Shown here: in pieces, positions 37,288-48,309 of the stretch
How positions within the stretch are numbered: position 1 is the stretch's first letter
Layout: every line of letters starts with the position of its first letter
Assembly: GCA_012934845.2 (NCBI GenBank)
Contig: WNNJ02003225.1
Coordinates: forward strand, 171,643 to 235,642
Direction: 5' to 3'
Source: Pomphorhynchus laevis
Lineage: Eukaryota > Acanthocephala > Palaeacanthocephala > Echinorhynchida > Pomphorhynchidae
Length of the DNA: 64,000 nt
Notes under the pieces: model-generated
What the model was told of the DNA's origin: nothing
Database searches by the model: none
The model's input: only the letters and a program-made list of their open reading frames with translations
Position numbers and translations under genes: made by a program

Positions 37288-37580
37288 TTAAAATATATAA
37301 AATGCTTTTTTGTTTCCAGTAATCAGTGGCAACAGCTGTTCAACAATAATATCGTTTAGTTCAATAAACCAAGAACGTTTACATTTAAAATTCCTCTGTA
37401 AATATTGCGACCTTTGTTGTAAAGCATAGGTGAATGCTACATACGCAACATGTGAATCTTCCATTGCTATTGTTATAAGTCTTTGTACCATTAAATCCCT
37501 TCATGAATTTTACCTTTGCATATTCTTTTACAATATTCAACTGAGCCAAGAGGAATATTAAGAACTGTTACACCATCCTA
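37288..37580 (-). mobile_element. RT fragment of the IPRGAR-type retroelement family
   Basis: Reading minus, DGVTVLNIPLGSVEYCKRIC is followed by AMEDSHVAYVAFTYALQQRS, QYLQRNF and LLPLITG. The order matches an invertebrate RT family with -LGVPIGS-EYV-, -PQAAYAAFTHGL--RWTYL-RT- and -LLPALTG motifs. The 67-residue frame is part of this fragment, not a gene. It is probably the same broad family as the 44.3-kb remnant. The clade name is not known to me. Confidence 0.6.
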
Positions 37581-37820
37581 TGTGACATCAATCCCAAATT
37601 AATTCATTAAAATAGTAATTTACAGAAATTATTTTAAGATTAAAATATTTAAAATGTTTGCATATTTTATTGATGAGAACCTTTTATAAAATAGGTCTTA
37701 ACTCTATAGATAATCGTTTAGTCGACGTTGCCTGTTTAGTTCTGCAGATTCAGCCAAATTCGCAATGATTAGTTTTCGACTTCTATCAACCTGTACAATC
37801 GGACACTTTCCACCCTCTGA

Positions 37821-38078
37821 TTATGCTCCGGAACGTGCCGTTTCAAATAAAGGCAGGTATGGTGATATCTTAGTATGTGTATTGCTAGTTACAACGTTGT
37901 TGTTTGTACTATGATAAGTGAATACTGGACGTATATTCGACATATCAGTATCAAATCTTCTCTGCTCATTAAATGATGATGGATACTGAGGCACAGATAC
38001 AATCGGAGGTTTTACTTTTGAGGTTTTATGTTCAAACAAAGTCATTTCACTCAGTAGTTGGTATATAAATAGCACTGG
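37821..38078 (-). CDS. Terminal exon of an unidentified membrane protein
   Basis: After the acceptor CACATCGGACAG (minus), 85 codons run in phase 0 to TAA: PVLFIYQLLSEMTLFEHKTS, KPPIVSVPQYPSSFNEQRRF, then a Ser/Thr/Asn-rich tail ending PLFETARSGA. The start looks like the inner end of a membrane span followed by a cytoplasmic tail. Upstream exons are not found. An I/Jockey LINE at 38.2-41.1 kb sits immediately upstream and would lie within the preceding intron. Confidence 0.5.
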   Translation of the reverse strand, partial: PVLFIYQLLSEMTLFEHKTSKVKPPIVSVPQYPSSFNEQRRFDTDMSNIRPVFTYHSTNNNVVTSNTHTKISPYLPLFETARSGA

Positions 38079-38216
38079 CTGTCCGATGTGATTAGAAAGT
38101 GATATAATAAAAATTTTGTTAACAACCATATAACCACTAAAACGTTTTAAAATCAAAACATGCAGAAAAAGAAAACAAAAAACAAAGTCAGTCTGGTCAT
38201 TAAGAGAGTCGTCAAG

Positions 38217-41090
38217 GTTCACAAGGATTTGAGCCATCCAGCCAATCCAACACGCCGCTCTTTGACTAAACCACCCGGAGTTTCACTTCCCCCTCCCGAA
38301 GAATATAATCGAGGAGGACTAGGCTCGGTAATCGCGAGATGAAGAGCTTGAGAAGACTTAGTCTTTGCTCCTGGCAACGTCTTCTTAAAAAGAAGACTAG
38401 TCCCGAGATAGCCCAAGTATCCCAGAGGCGCACTTGGATTTTCCCATTCAATGACAGATGCTGATCCCGTTTCAAGGTCCACCTAGCTTTCTTCAGGATA
38501 CGTTTGAGTCTATTCAGGTCAGCTTTCGCTGACCAGTTCACCGTAATGGTGAACCCCAGGTATTTTACTCGACTTGTGAAGGTAGGGAGTGGCTGAGGCT
38601 GCAAAATGGAGGAGAGTTCAGAGAGTGCAAATCTCTCAAGCTTCTTTTTGGTTGCAAGGGCGCCATTAAAGACGCCCACCTGTGATTTAGAGGAGTTTAG
38701 AACAAGATTGGATATGGGTAGCTGGTCTTTAATCTTAAAAAGAAACGGCTGATGTCAGAGACTACATCTTGGCACCCGCGTCTAGTGTATACCACAAGAT
38801 GATCTACCCGTAATAGGGTAAAGCTGACATGTATCAGTGTCGTATACATAGAAGAATCGCTTGGTATGCAAAAATATGTCCACCCTGTTAACAATTCTTG
38901 CAGGCAAACCAAGGGACCTGATAGAAGAGATAACAAAAATGGAAATGCGGTGAAATGCAGCAAAAAAATCAAGAAATACAGCCACAGCAAGTTGATCACT
39001 GTTATCGTGACAAAACTGATGCACTTCATCTATTCCTGAATGGACCGAGCGATCTTTTACGTACTTATGAAAACTTTGTGGGATTAGATAGATTCCTACT
39101 CCTGAAATCACACCAAGGTGGGATTGGTTGGGGAGATTGAGTGGTTCAATGATTATGTAAGGATAGTGACTTATCTAAAACTTTGTCAAGGCCTATGCTA
39201 CCAATCCAAACCAAGGCTCTAAGCAGACAAACTTCTCCTTCTTGAATATCTTCCTCTAAAACTTTGTCAAGGCCTATGCTACCAATCCAAACCAAGGCTC
39301 TATCCTTCCAGCAGACAAACTTCTCCTTCTTGAATATCTTCAAGAAAAAGGCCTGAGAAGAGTTAAAGTGGGAAATGCTCGCCCTATCCATGCTCAGCTG
39401 GAACCTAAATCTAGAGCTCCAGTATTCATTCGAGAGGGCCTGTCTGGCGGAAGCAGAGATTGGGAAGGTGAAACATTTTAGCGAGACCTTGAGTTTTGTT
39501 GGAGAGGGATTGTATATGCGACCTTTATAGGTAGTCGTAAGCAATGTTGTAGCTTGCGATGAGAGGTAGGAATTAAATTTGGTCAAACTCTCATTACCAA
39601 TTCTAGGGAAGAGTTGGATAGCTGACTGAAAGAAAGCCATTGTGATGAGATCAAAGTGAAACCTCCTTCTAAGCAACGTATCTTCCTCTCTCCGCCGGCG
39701 AATTAGGTCATGAGAGGTGATCTGATGTTGGTGCGACTGTTCAGTACAAATGGATTTCAACAACCACTTCTTATGAAGTAGTATATCGAGGAGAGAATTA
39801 GTTGTTAAGCAAGGAAAGGTGGGAGAAGGCGGTTTGTGAATAAGATAGTCGTTCCCGGATCTGCGGTTTGTTGCAGTAATTCAACGACCAGCTCTGTCGT
39901 TGAAGTCACCAAGTAACATGTCATAACCACTACCTCATATACGATCCAGGAGGTCAAGGTTCTTGTGAATTTCTTTTGGCCGAATATAGATATTGGCTAT
40001 GCTGATGAGTTTACCGTTCTTACTGAGTGATATAGCTAAACAAGACAGGGCTGGACAAGAAAAGTTGAGTAAGATCGATGATCTTAAGGAGCTCTTTACC
40101 AGGATTAAAAGCCCTTGAGATGAAGATGAGTAAGGGGGTTATGTACGGAGTAAAGTGGGTGTAAATGTGCTTAAAGCTAAATCGAGTAATATCCTGGGGG
40201 AGATGGATAGACTGCGTCTCCTGAAGGACTATAACATCTGCATCTCTACCAGTTAAAAGAGTAAGGGTAGAAGCACCTCTCGAATTCCACTGAAGGATAT
40301 CCAGTGAAAAAGAATCTTGATTATTTTGCATTGTGTCAAGTTAGCTGGAGTGGGATGCCTTCTCCTAGTCCGAACCGAATGTGAGAAGGTTGCCCTTCCC
40401 ACACCCAGCCGGACAAGTTAGAGAGACTTGCCCACGGGCGTTATCGTTATTTCTCGTCGTGACCCCATCTGCCAATCGTCATAGGTTTACATTCTCCTTG
40501 GCAATTGTAATAGGAGGCACTGTCTTGGAAGAAGGCAGGATTGGTTTCTTGTAAGAGGAGGTGAATCTCCTCTTAGAATTCACTTCTTTAAAGATTTAGC
40601 GACAGGAACAGAGATTATGGAAGTCTCTGTTCCTGTTCCTGTATTGGCCAAATTGGCAATCAGTAACTCAATTGATCGAAGAAGTTCTGCAATATCTTCT
40701 TTTTCTAGGTCGGGGATAATATTAGTAATCTTTACTGACGACATAATAGGCTTTAATGCTAGAGCTAGTTTATGGAAAAAAATTTTTGAAGAAATTAGCA
40801 AAAGAGATGGCTAAGTATGAGGACACGAAATATATCCTGTAGTAGTTATTCATCACTTGCGGAGTTAATCATAACTATATTAGGTTGTAAACTAATAAAT
40901 TTTCTCAGAAATTCGTTGAAATACTGTTTTGTTTGCATTGGAATTATGAGATTAATGCTAACCAGATTAACGAGTTTCTTAATCGGAGGAAGCTCCTCGA
41001 TTTCACGATTTAGAACAGTTAAATTACCAACCTTAATTTCTTCGTCGATGAGAATGTGATATATTAGATTAAGTTTTTTACGACATTCGA
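38217..41090 (-). mobile_element. I/Jockey-group LINE, second long degenerate copy
   Basis: It is colinear with 24.87-27.96 kb. The order is ORF1 C-terminal part (about 41060-40380, including VSINLIIPMQTKQYFNEFL and ELLRSIELLIANLANTGTG), endonuclease start (LDILQWNSRGASTLTLL, DADVIVLQETQS, 40331-40020), a linker region (39763-39146), then RT (VFLDFF-AAFHRI, VKYLGFTITVNWSAKADLNR) and the 3' end at 38217. About 60 bp are duplicated in tandem near 39170-39310, and the YADD box is lost. This copy is more decayed in the RT than the first. Confidence 0.85.
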
Positions 41091-41339
41091 TTGTCGTTTA
41101 TTTAAACACTAGAGTTTCATCAGACCAGCTTGATTGTACAACGGCATCTATGAATTGATCAAAATGTAGGTTCTCGATTACGACTTTCATTTTCGACAGC
41201 ATGAAAGGTATCAGATGTTATAATAGACTTATTGTATGCCTCTTTTGGAATAAATATGAAGTTTTAATTGCAACAATTTTATCTTTGAATAGCATCTCAT
41301 CATTATCGTTGGCTGAACAAAACCATATAAAAAATCAAA

Positions 41340-41490
41340 TTTCGCCATGGTGTAAAACTATCACAATTAATGCCGAAAAACACAAGGCGAAATTTAATCA
41401 AAGGAAATACCCCCGTAGCATTTGGTCCCGCTGTTATATTGGTCAAAGGAATGGGGCCAAAACCTAATATCATAAGACTTCCACTCCTAG
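41340..41490 (+). mobile_element. RT-element tail remnant with pseudoknot segment
   Basis: The stretch GGTCCCGCTGTTATATTGG ... GGAATGGGGCCAAAACCTAAT retains the GGYCCC, GGGGCC and AAACCT landmarks. The rest of the tail is lost. Confidence 0.5.
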
Positions 41491-41716
41491 TAGCCGCTTA
41501 TTTTAATTCCTGTACATATGGTATAGTATCTATTAATCAATTTATAAAAATGCTGAGTTGTTACGTTGCCTAATGTAATACTTCTATTGTAATACGTAAG
41601 CCACTGTATTTTGCATGCTAACACTTTCATGTAACGCCATTTAATTTATATTGTTTAAAACGCTATATAACATTTTAATTTTGTGAAAAGAAACTACTGT
41701 TTTGTGTGTTCACAAT

Positions 41717-42616
41717 GTTTCTTGTTTAAAACATAACAGAGTTAAGATATTCCTTTTAAGATTAAGATATTTCAATTTCAAAATTTATAGTTAAGTGGTC
41801 TGATTTGTTCTGCTGACATGTCATTATTGACATTATTGCAGATAACGGATGAAGGTTTTGTGTAATACGTTGTTTTAGAATGATGGTTTTTCTAAGGATA
41901 TATGTTTACCTTGTGACAAACTTCCACGATGCTACAAGGTCAAGAAAATACTATTTGCTCTAAGATAGCCAATATCAATGTTAGCTTTTATTAATTTCGT
42001 CAATATTTTGCTAGATGCGCCAATCATCTAGATTATATTATAATAATATAAAAAGACAAATAGTAATTTAAAAATAATATTTTAAAACAGTTTGCGTAGT
42101 TCTAAAGCCTCCGAGTACATTTCATCATCACTTCTTAGCGGTATTCCATTATCAACCTTATCGTGAGTTTCTTGTTTAAAACATAACAGAGTTAAGATAT
42201 TCCTTTTAAGATTAAGATATTTCAATTTCAAAATTTATAGTTAAGTGGTCTGATTTGTTCTGCTGACATGTCATTATTGACATTATTGCAGATAACGGAT
42301 GAAGGTTTTGTGTAATACGTTGTTTTAGAATGATGGTTTTTCTAAGGATATATGTTTACCTTGTGACAAACTTCCACGATGCTACAAGGTCAAGAAAATA
42401 CTATTTGCTCTAAGATAGCCAATATCAATGTTAGCTTTTATTAATTTCGTCAATATTTTGCTAGATGCGCCAATCATCTAGATTATATTATAATAATATA
42501 AAAAGACAAATAGTAATTTAAAAATAATATTTTAAAACAGTTTGCGTAGTTCTAAAGCCTCCGAGTACATTTCATCATCACTTCTTAGCGGTATTCCATT
42601 ATCAACCTTATCGTGA
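41717..42616. repeat. Perfect 450-bp tandem duplication
   Basis: Copy 1 is 41717-42166 and copy 2 is 42167-42616. I compared them line by line and found no difference. Each contains about 76 bp of NitFhit coding end, the stop and about 370 bp of downstream sequence. Copy 2 belongs to the real gene; copy 1 is an orphan 3' end. Confidence 0.95.
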
Positions 42617-43878
42617 TTTTCTAACTGTCGGTATAATTCATCGTTATCGTTCAAAAATTCGGTACCATTACGAGGCAAGATGTGAAAATGCAAGTGAGGT
42701 ACGGATTGACCTGCCTCGGGCCCATCTTGAATCACAATATTCGCTGCCTTCTTACTAACCTTAAGAACAACTTTATTTACCGTTTCAAAAATATCGCGAC
42801 GTTCAGTGTTGCTTAGATCACGTAGATATTGTGACTTTCGTTTACAGCAAACTAAAACATGGTTAGGAACAACAGGACGAATGTTTACAAACGCAATTGA
42901 ATGCTCGCTTTCGTAGAATATCTGTTGAGCTTTGATCGTAGTTCTATCACCAAACAGAAAATCTGTGTATACGATCTCCGATTTGGGAGCTGCATAGGAC
43001 TTCATTGCAATCTCTGGACAAGTATAAACGTCATTTCTGCATTGCATTGGAATCCTCCTGCGGGCATCAACAATTAGATTGCTATCAATCACTGTAGTAC
43101 AATACCCTTCTTTATCACTAGAATTGATTTCGGCAATCACCTTTCCCCATGGATCGATAACGCATGAATGTCCGTATGTATCATTGCCACATTGAGCTGC
43201 AGCCACAACGTAACACTGATTTTCAATAGCTCTCGCACGTAGTAAAACGTGCCAATGTCCTAATTCACCAGTCGTTTTAGTAAATGAACTTGGATAGGCA
43301 AGCACATCAACGCCTTTGTTGTGTCTGTACATATGCGATAGCATTGGAAAACGAATGTCAAAGCATAGGGCTAAGCCTAACAAACCAGCCGGAGTAGCGC
43401 AAGGATCAATTACCTTGTCGCCAGCGGTTATATATTTTGATTCACAGTATTGGTCGTCTAGCTGAAACAGATGTAGTTTGTCATATTTTCTAATGATGTT
43501 TCCAGTACCGCCTTCTAACACAAAATGGCTCATAGTTTGCTTACTTGTATCGTCATTGTGACATGTAGATTTGCTGTCGCTACATCTTGAAGAGCAAGCT
43601 GGATAATGTATTCCACCTAGTGAAATCCAGGTTTGTAAAGTTTGAGCTTCTTGTTGATACGCCTGAAGTAAAGCTCTTTCTTCACTTTGAGAAGCAGCGT
43701 TTTTACGGGTTCTGCCTTGCGGAACGTAGTCCGTGCATTCCGGTAGAAATATCATCTGTACATCAGGATAGTCTTTTTTAACTGTGCGAACCAAATCAAT
43801 TCCTTTTCGGAGATTATTGCCGATTACAGAATCACAGCAAATTTGAAGAATAGCAATACGGCACTTACTGCCAGCCAT
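42532..43878 (-). CDS. NitFhit: NitFhit: nitrilase-like amidohydrolase fused to a FHIT-type HIT hydrolase
   Basis: This 448-residue frame has no introns. Residues 1 to about 290 are a carbon-nitrogen hydrolase of the Nit1 type, with the full triad Glu47 (FLPE), Lys134 (KYDKLHLF) and Cys172 (GLALCFDIRFP). Nit1 homologues repair deaminated glutathione. Residues about 303-448 are a Fhit domain with SIAFVNIRPVVPNHVLVC and the histidine triad QSVPHLHFHILPR (His395, 397, 399). Fhit cleaves diadenosine polyphosphates (Ap3A, Ap4A) and acts as a dimer. In Drosophila and C. elegans the two are fused at about this length (440-460), so the protein looks complete and active. The ATG gives the usual short N-terminus before the RIAILQ strand. 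The absence of introns is notable beside the intron-rich neighbours. Confidence 0.97.
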   Translation of the reverse strand: MAGSKCRIAILQICCDSVIGNNLRKGIDLVRTVKKDYPDVQMIFLPECTDYVPQGRTRKNAASQSEERALLQAYQQEAQTLQTWISLGGIHYPACSSRCSDSKSTCHNDDTSKQTMSHFVLEGGTGNIIRKYDKLHLFQLDDQYCESKYITAGDKVIDPCATPAGLLGLALCFDIRFPMLSHMYRHNKGVDVLAYPSSFTKTTGELGHWHVLLRARAIENQCYVVAAAQCGNDTYGHSCVIDPWGKVIAEINSSDKEGYCTTVIDSNLIVDARRRIPMQCRNDVYTCPEIAMKSYAAPKSEIVYTDFLFGDRTTIKAQQIFYESEHSIAFVNIRPVVPNHVLVCCKRKSQYLRDLSNTERRDIFETVNKVVLKVSKKAANIVIQDGPEAGQSVPHLHFHILPRNGTEFLNDNDELYRQLENHDKVDNGIPLRSDDEMYSEALELRKLF

Positions 43879-44278
43879 TTGTTTTCATTAATATAAACTG
43901 CCTTCAAATAAAATACATTTGCATAATCTACAAGCAAACTATGCATTTGATAAAATTGGTAATTTATTAACACTTGCTGATTTTATAATTTAATTGTTAC
44001 ATTTGTTTTTCACATTAATTAAAAATGTATATCCTATTTACTTAATAAAGTTCAAAAATAAAGTTAAAAAGTTATAAAGTTTTGTAAAGTTATAAAAAAA
44101 CTTTATAAAGTTAAAAAAATTTATAAAGTTAAATTTTTTTGTTATAACTACTTACAATGAACTTTTTACGTAGTACAAATCACGTTATTTTAACATCTCG
44201 CGCATTTGGATTTTACGGATATAGATTTAAAAAAGCACATTAGCACCTCAAGAACAAAAAGTTCAAATTTGCTGTTTA

Positions 44279-44614
44279 AACGATCGAACTGCCGCTGCAA
44301 TAAACGACCGTACAGCCGCTGCAACTAACGTCTTCACAGACACTGCAATGAACGAACGAGTCGCCGCTGCAATAATCGACCGCTCAGCCGCTGCAGTGAA
44401 GGACCGAGCTGCCGCTGCAATAAACGATCAAACTCCCGCTTCAACTACTGACCTCCTAACGGCTGCAATAAACGATTAAGCTTCCGGTGCTACTCACGAC
44501 TGTCTCGCCGCCGCAAATAACGACCTCCCAGCCGCTGCTATAAACGACCGAGCTGCCGATGCAAGTCACGGCCGTATAGCAGCTGCAATTTGCGATCGCA
44601 CAAACGCTGCACGT
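44279..44614 (+). repeat. Fourteen tandem copies of a 24-bp unit encoding an octapeptide
   Basis: Units resemble AACGACCGAGCTGCCGCTGCAATA and all keep exactly 24 bp, so the reading frame is preserved: N-D-R-x-A-A-A-I repeated. Divergence among units is considerable, and one unit carries an in-frame stop. GC content is far above the surroundings. The array forms the N-terminal part of the retroelement-like frame that follows. Confidence 0.9.
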
Positions 44615-45265
44615 ATCCACAAGCACATACGTTCCCAGTGCTCTGTATGTTATCGGCGCATCGTTTTGAACGTCACTGGACTGATCCGCAAACACAACCT
44701 TATTTCCGGTGGCCCAGACTCAACACTACCGCCCTCATTTGTTTCCGACCAAGAGATTGCTAGTGATCATTCCGATATGGTTGCAAGCAGTACAAACTAT
44801 AGATCAGCAATCAATGTGCATGAAGTTTCTGTCGGACCGTGTGCGTGTAGTAAGACGTATTCCACGAGGGGCCAGGCCAGTTGTAGCTCCGAAGCTCTTT
44901 GAGTTAATGAGTGCAGTTGTAGCGCTGCCCACTGATTAGTCGTCGTGGTGGACTCTAGTTGCTTCCCAAAAATCGCGCTCCGTGTGCCAAAGAAGATTCA
45001 GAACTATCCGTCAATTGAATATATTGCGGGGCATATTCGCGACGCGTGTGCCAGATATCAGCTTCCAATTGGAGACCAGAAGAATAATCAACAACAAAGC
45101 CGCGGTTATTCTTATAAAACTTCCAGAGATTAACTACGTGGACAAGTATCAAAAAAATTGAAGGCTGTGACATTCGCGGAGCAGTTCGAATGGTATTCAG
45201 TGATGCGAAACGAGGAAATCGACGAAATAACGTCTCCAAAATTATTAAAGCTAATGATTCATTTT
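44615..45265 (+). mobile_element. Retroelement ORF remnant with Cys-His finger and IPRGAR motif
   Basis: After the octapeptide array comes CSVCYRRIVLNVTGLIRKH, a Cys2-His finger of the type CxxC...GLIRxHG found ahead of RTs in some invertebrate retroelements. Then, in other frames, come VRVVRRIPRGARPVVAPKLFELM, WWTLVASQKS and EGCDIRGAVRMVFSDAKRG. This order (IP-AR, aW--L, GD-RGAVR--SD) is that of the N-terminal part of the RT family whose later part is seen at 37.3 kb. Frame changes make it non-functional. It ends before the RT palm. Confidence 0.6.
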
Positions 45266-46107
45266 CCATATTTGTTTGCCCGCTTTCTAGTAGGTATATA
45301 GGCGTTCCATTTGCCCAATTTGTTTCCTATTCCCATTCACTCCAAATGCCTTTATCGAACCGCTTTTAGAGATCTTATAGACGTAACCTCGTGCCCAGGT
45401 TGCCCCTGTCTCTGCAACCACTCAATTCCCAATCTATTTCCATTTTCCCATTTACCCCAAACGGTCTTCTCTTTGGTAGTATCATATTACTACTTCGCCT
45501 TTTTTCTCGTTTACTTTATACATTATACGTTAAAAGCGGAGGTTGAAAGCAAAGGCATGCTCGTTTGTTATTGTTTAAGCGACTAAATGCTCCTTGCAAG
45601 GTTTTAGAGTTTTGTCTCAAAAATGTAATTTTTGAATTATTTAATTTAAATTATTTTTAAATTTTAATCACAATATTTTACACTATTACCGTTATTAAAC
45701 GTTTTATGTTTAATCTATTTGAATAAAAAATTAGATTGAGGTATTTTTGAAGTTTATGTATCCAAAACTGATGAAAATAGAAAATTTCGAGCGATTTGAA
45801 ATTTAAATTAAAATGTTTAATAAAAAAATATATTTAACGTAAAATTGGTAAGACGCATCAAACCGATTTGATAGTTTTGTCACGGGTAATATTAAACAGA
45901 ACAATGTTGTTGTCCAAATTTTATAAGTTCTAGTTATGAAATGTGATTATTAAATTTTAATTTTTTGAATACAAAACTGAAATTGATTTTATTCTGCAAC
46001 TAGAAACTTCTCCATAAAAATAGTTAACAGTGTCGATGAAAACCATGTTTTGCAAACATTAATTTAAAAATATCGAAAATACGCTCAATGGAAAACTCCC
46101 AAATAAT
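45266..46107. other. Intergenic DNA; imperfect direct repeat near 45310-45470
   Basis: Two blocks, CCCAATTTGTTTCCTATTCCC and CCCAATCTATTTCCATTTTCCC, each followed by an ACTCCAAA/ACCCCAAA-like word, form an imperfect direct repeat. The rest is AT-rich with nothing recognised. Confidence 0.4.
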
Positions 46108-46262
46108 TTAATAGATACATAATTTAAACTAGGTTACTATAAAAATAAAATAATACAGAAAATAGTTAAATATATGACCTGGCCCTTCGTGGAATACGTC
46201 TTACTACACGCACACGGTCTGACAGAAACTTCGTGCACATTGATTGCTGATCTATCGTTTCA
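46108..46262. mobile_element. RT-element scrap joined to an inverted copy of the IPRGAR element
   Basis: 46108-46176 (plus) is a scrap of the AT-rich RT coding end (TTTAAACTAGGTTACTATAAAAAT). Directly after it, 46176-46262 is an inverted copy of 44800-44878 (CTGGCCCTTCGTGGAATACG, GCACATTGATTGCTGATCTA). The junction suggests that one element carried or landed in the other. Confidence 0.7.
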
Positions 46263-46789
46263 TCAACGTTTCTGAGAGCTGAATATAATATTATATTGCT
46301 ATAATATAATTTATTATCTTAATAATATAATATTTTTGACATTGTTAATTATATATTATTAATATTGTTAATAATATAATAATATTTTTTATTTATAGTA
46401 ATATTAATATTATAAATTACACGAATATGAAAATTTTTGATAGTAGTATTATACTATTAGGATAGTATAATTTACCTTGGGCATCTACATATATGATTCA
46501 CTACATCTATACTTCGCTAGGACATCTACATATATGAGTCGAACATTATTTGAACATTATTCAAATGCGCACGTTCTAACAGTGATAAGTTTATAATTAA
46601 GACAGTTATTTAATGAACAGTCATTTGATAGTGCTATTATTAACTCCTATAATTTTAAAAAACAACTTTATAATTCTTATTTCTTTTGTTAAACCGTCTC
46701 GAAAATTAAATATATTTCATATGTACGAAATGAACGGTATTTGTAAAATATTTGTTTAAATTATATTCCAATTATATTATATTTGTTTA

Positions 46790-47010
46790 AAATATTTATT
46801 TTAAATTTTGATTTTTTTATTTTAACTTGATTTAAATTATAGAAAATCTAAAATCAATTATTTATTTTATTATTTAATTATTAAATTTTGATTTAGCATT
46901 ATTATGTTTTGTTTATTTTATAATTATATTAATTATAATTTCTCCTGGCAACGTGTTCCAGGCGTTTAATGCTCGATGTGAGAGTATAACAGTTATTAAA
47001 TATCAGTTAT
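46790..47010 (-). mobile_element. LINE 3'-end repeat (same family as 58470-58741)
   Basis: The inverse of this stretch matches 58480-58655 in order: AACAAAACATAATAATGC, TAAATCAAAATT, AGATTTTCTATAATTT, AACTGATATTTAATAACTG and GCATTAAACGCCTGGAACACG. At 58.6 kb the last word starts a coding end, so this is a truncated copy. Confidence 0.65.
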
Positions 47011-47204
47011 TAATATAACTATTACCAGCATAGACTACCGACATATACGTTATATAAAATTCTATAATATACTTTTGAGAACATATTCTAGGAATTAATT
47101 AAAGAGTTCTTATAATTAAATCAGATAACTGAGTATACGTATTTAATATAATTACGTTTTAATATAATTAAAACGTGTTCCAGGCGTTTAATTTATAGTA
47201 ATTA

Positions 47205-47245
47205 AAGGAACAAAGAAGCATAATTTTCTGCTTCTTTGTTCCTGT
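47205..47245. repeat. Short hairpin, 15-bp arms
   Basis: AGGAACAAAGAAGCA and its exact inverse are separated by about 8 bases. Part of an AT-rich repeat area. Confidence 0.7.
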
Positions 47246-47339
47246 AATATCTATAAATTTTAACGGAAGAAGATTATGGGTTTAGTATTTATTATCAAGT
47301 ACTTTAATATATACATATTACTTTAAAAATAATTAAATT

Positions 47340-47485
47340 TAGAAACAATTATTAAAAGTCATTGTTCTATAATGGATAAAAAATGAATCAGATAATAAAA
47401 CTATACTTACATTATATTGGAATAGAAAATTACATACAAAATCCAATAAAACCACTTTCTGTTTATTTGAATAAAATACCTACAA
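47340..47485 (+). mobile_element. RT-element fragment, N-terminal coding part
   Basis: TCATTGTTCTATAATGGATAA, TATTGGAATA and AAATCCAATAAAACCACTTTCTG match the 51.93-52.12 kb copy, with an internal deletion that removes the KHRFICSAFKC stretch. Confidence 0.6.
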
Positions 47486-47559
47486 TTATGAAACTTAAGT
47501 TTATTAGCTCCCGTAGCACAGCTGAACACAATCTGATATAAAATTATAAAAATGTATCC

Positions 47560-47880
47560 TCCGAAGGTTTCTGTAATATTGGCAGGAACTCCCCTCCTTG
47601 ATCGATATACACGAAAGCATTGCGATATGGACATGGTCATCGCGATGCTCAGTTTTGCTCGCAACCACGAGATCACCTCGACGTAACTTCTTCCTCGTTT
47701 GCTGCTAATTTTTTAGGCAACTGCATGCATGACAGATTGCGTCATACTTACTGCTCCACTAGTGACCGCAAATACAATAGGAGCGGATGTACTGTGATCG
47801 ATCTCACGTATGCGTTCCTCATATTTGGATCACTTTCGCTTTTCATGGAATTCGATACATGTGTGTGGTGTTGACTTCGG
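47560..47880 (+). mobile_element. Possible LINE endonuclease fragment
   Basis: A GC-richer stretch reads FAANFLGNCMHDRLRHTYC and then SGCTVIDLTYAFLIFGSL. The S-x-IDLTYAS-like word resembles the endonuclease of R1/Jockey-type LINEs. The minus strand of the same stretch also has open frames, so the assignment is weak. Confidence 0.3.
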
Positions 47881-48309
47881 CAAATACGATGCAGCATTTG
47901 AATTGAATATACACACGTCCATAAACATGCGTTCCATCCTATTTCCGAAGAGATCATGACATACTATATATAGACAAGCATAGATATTTCTCGTCGTTGT
48001 GCTAGTTTTAAATATATACTTTCCGGCACCGGAGCTAAACTTGGTTCAATTCCCACACTTGAGCATATTTCTGTTAAGACAGTTGCCAATACATCGCGAA
48101 CTTCCTTGTGACGAACTGTTGGAAGGCCACCTCTTTTACACGATAAAGCATGGTTTAATTAAAGTATCATAGTTACCATTGGAGTCAACTATAGAGTTTA
48201 TTTATTAATTTTCTCGCTTGTTAGAAGTTATACATGAAGAACGATTGAAGGTCAGCAAAGCAATGATCAGTTAGTCGTTCTTCAAAGGATGATCTAGCTC
48301 TATGTTTTA

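Noticed and set aside
43587-43781. Plus-strand frame inside NitFhit
   Set aside because: Shadow of the 448-residue nitrilase-FHIT frame on the other strand.
44456-45269. Minus-strand open frames over the 24-bp array and its flank
   Set aside because: The plus strand carries the recognisable octapeptide and finger motifs; the minus frames are by-products of the in-frame 24-bp periodicity.
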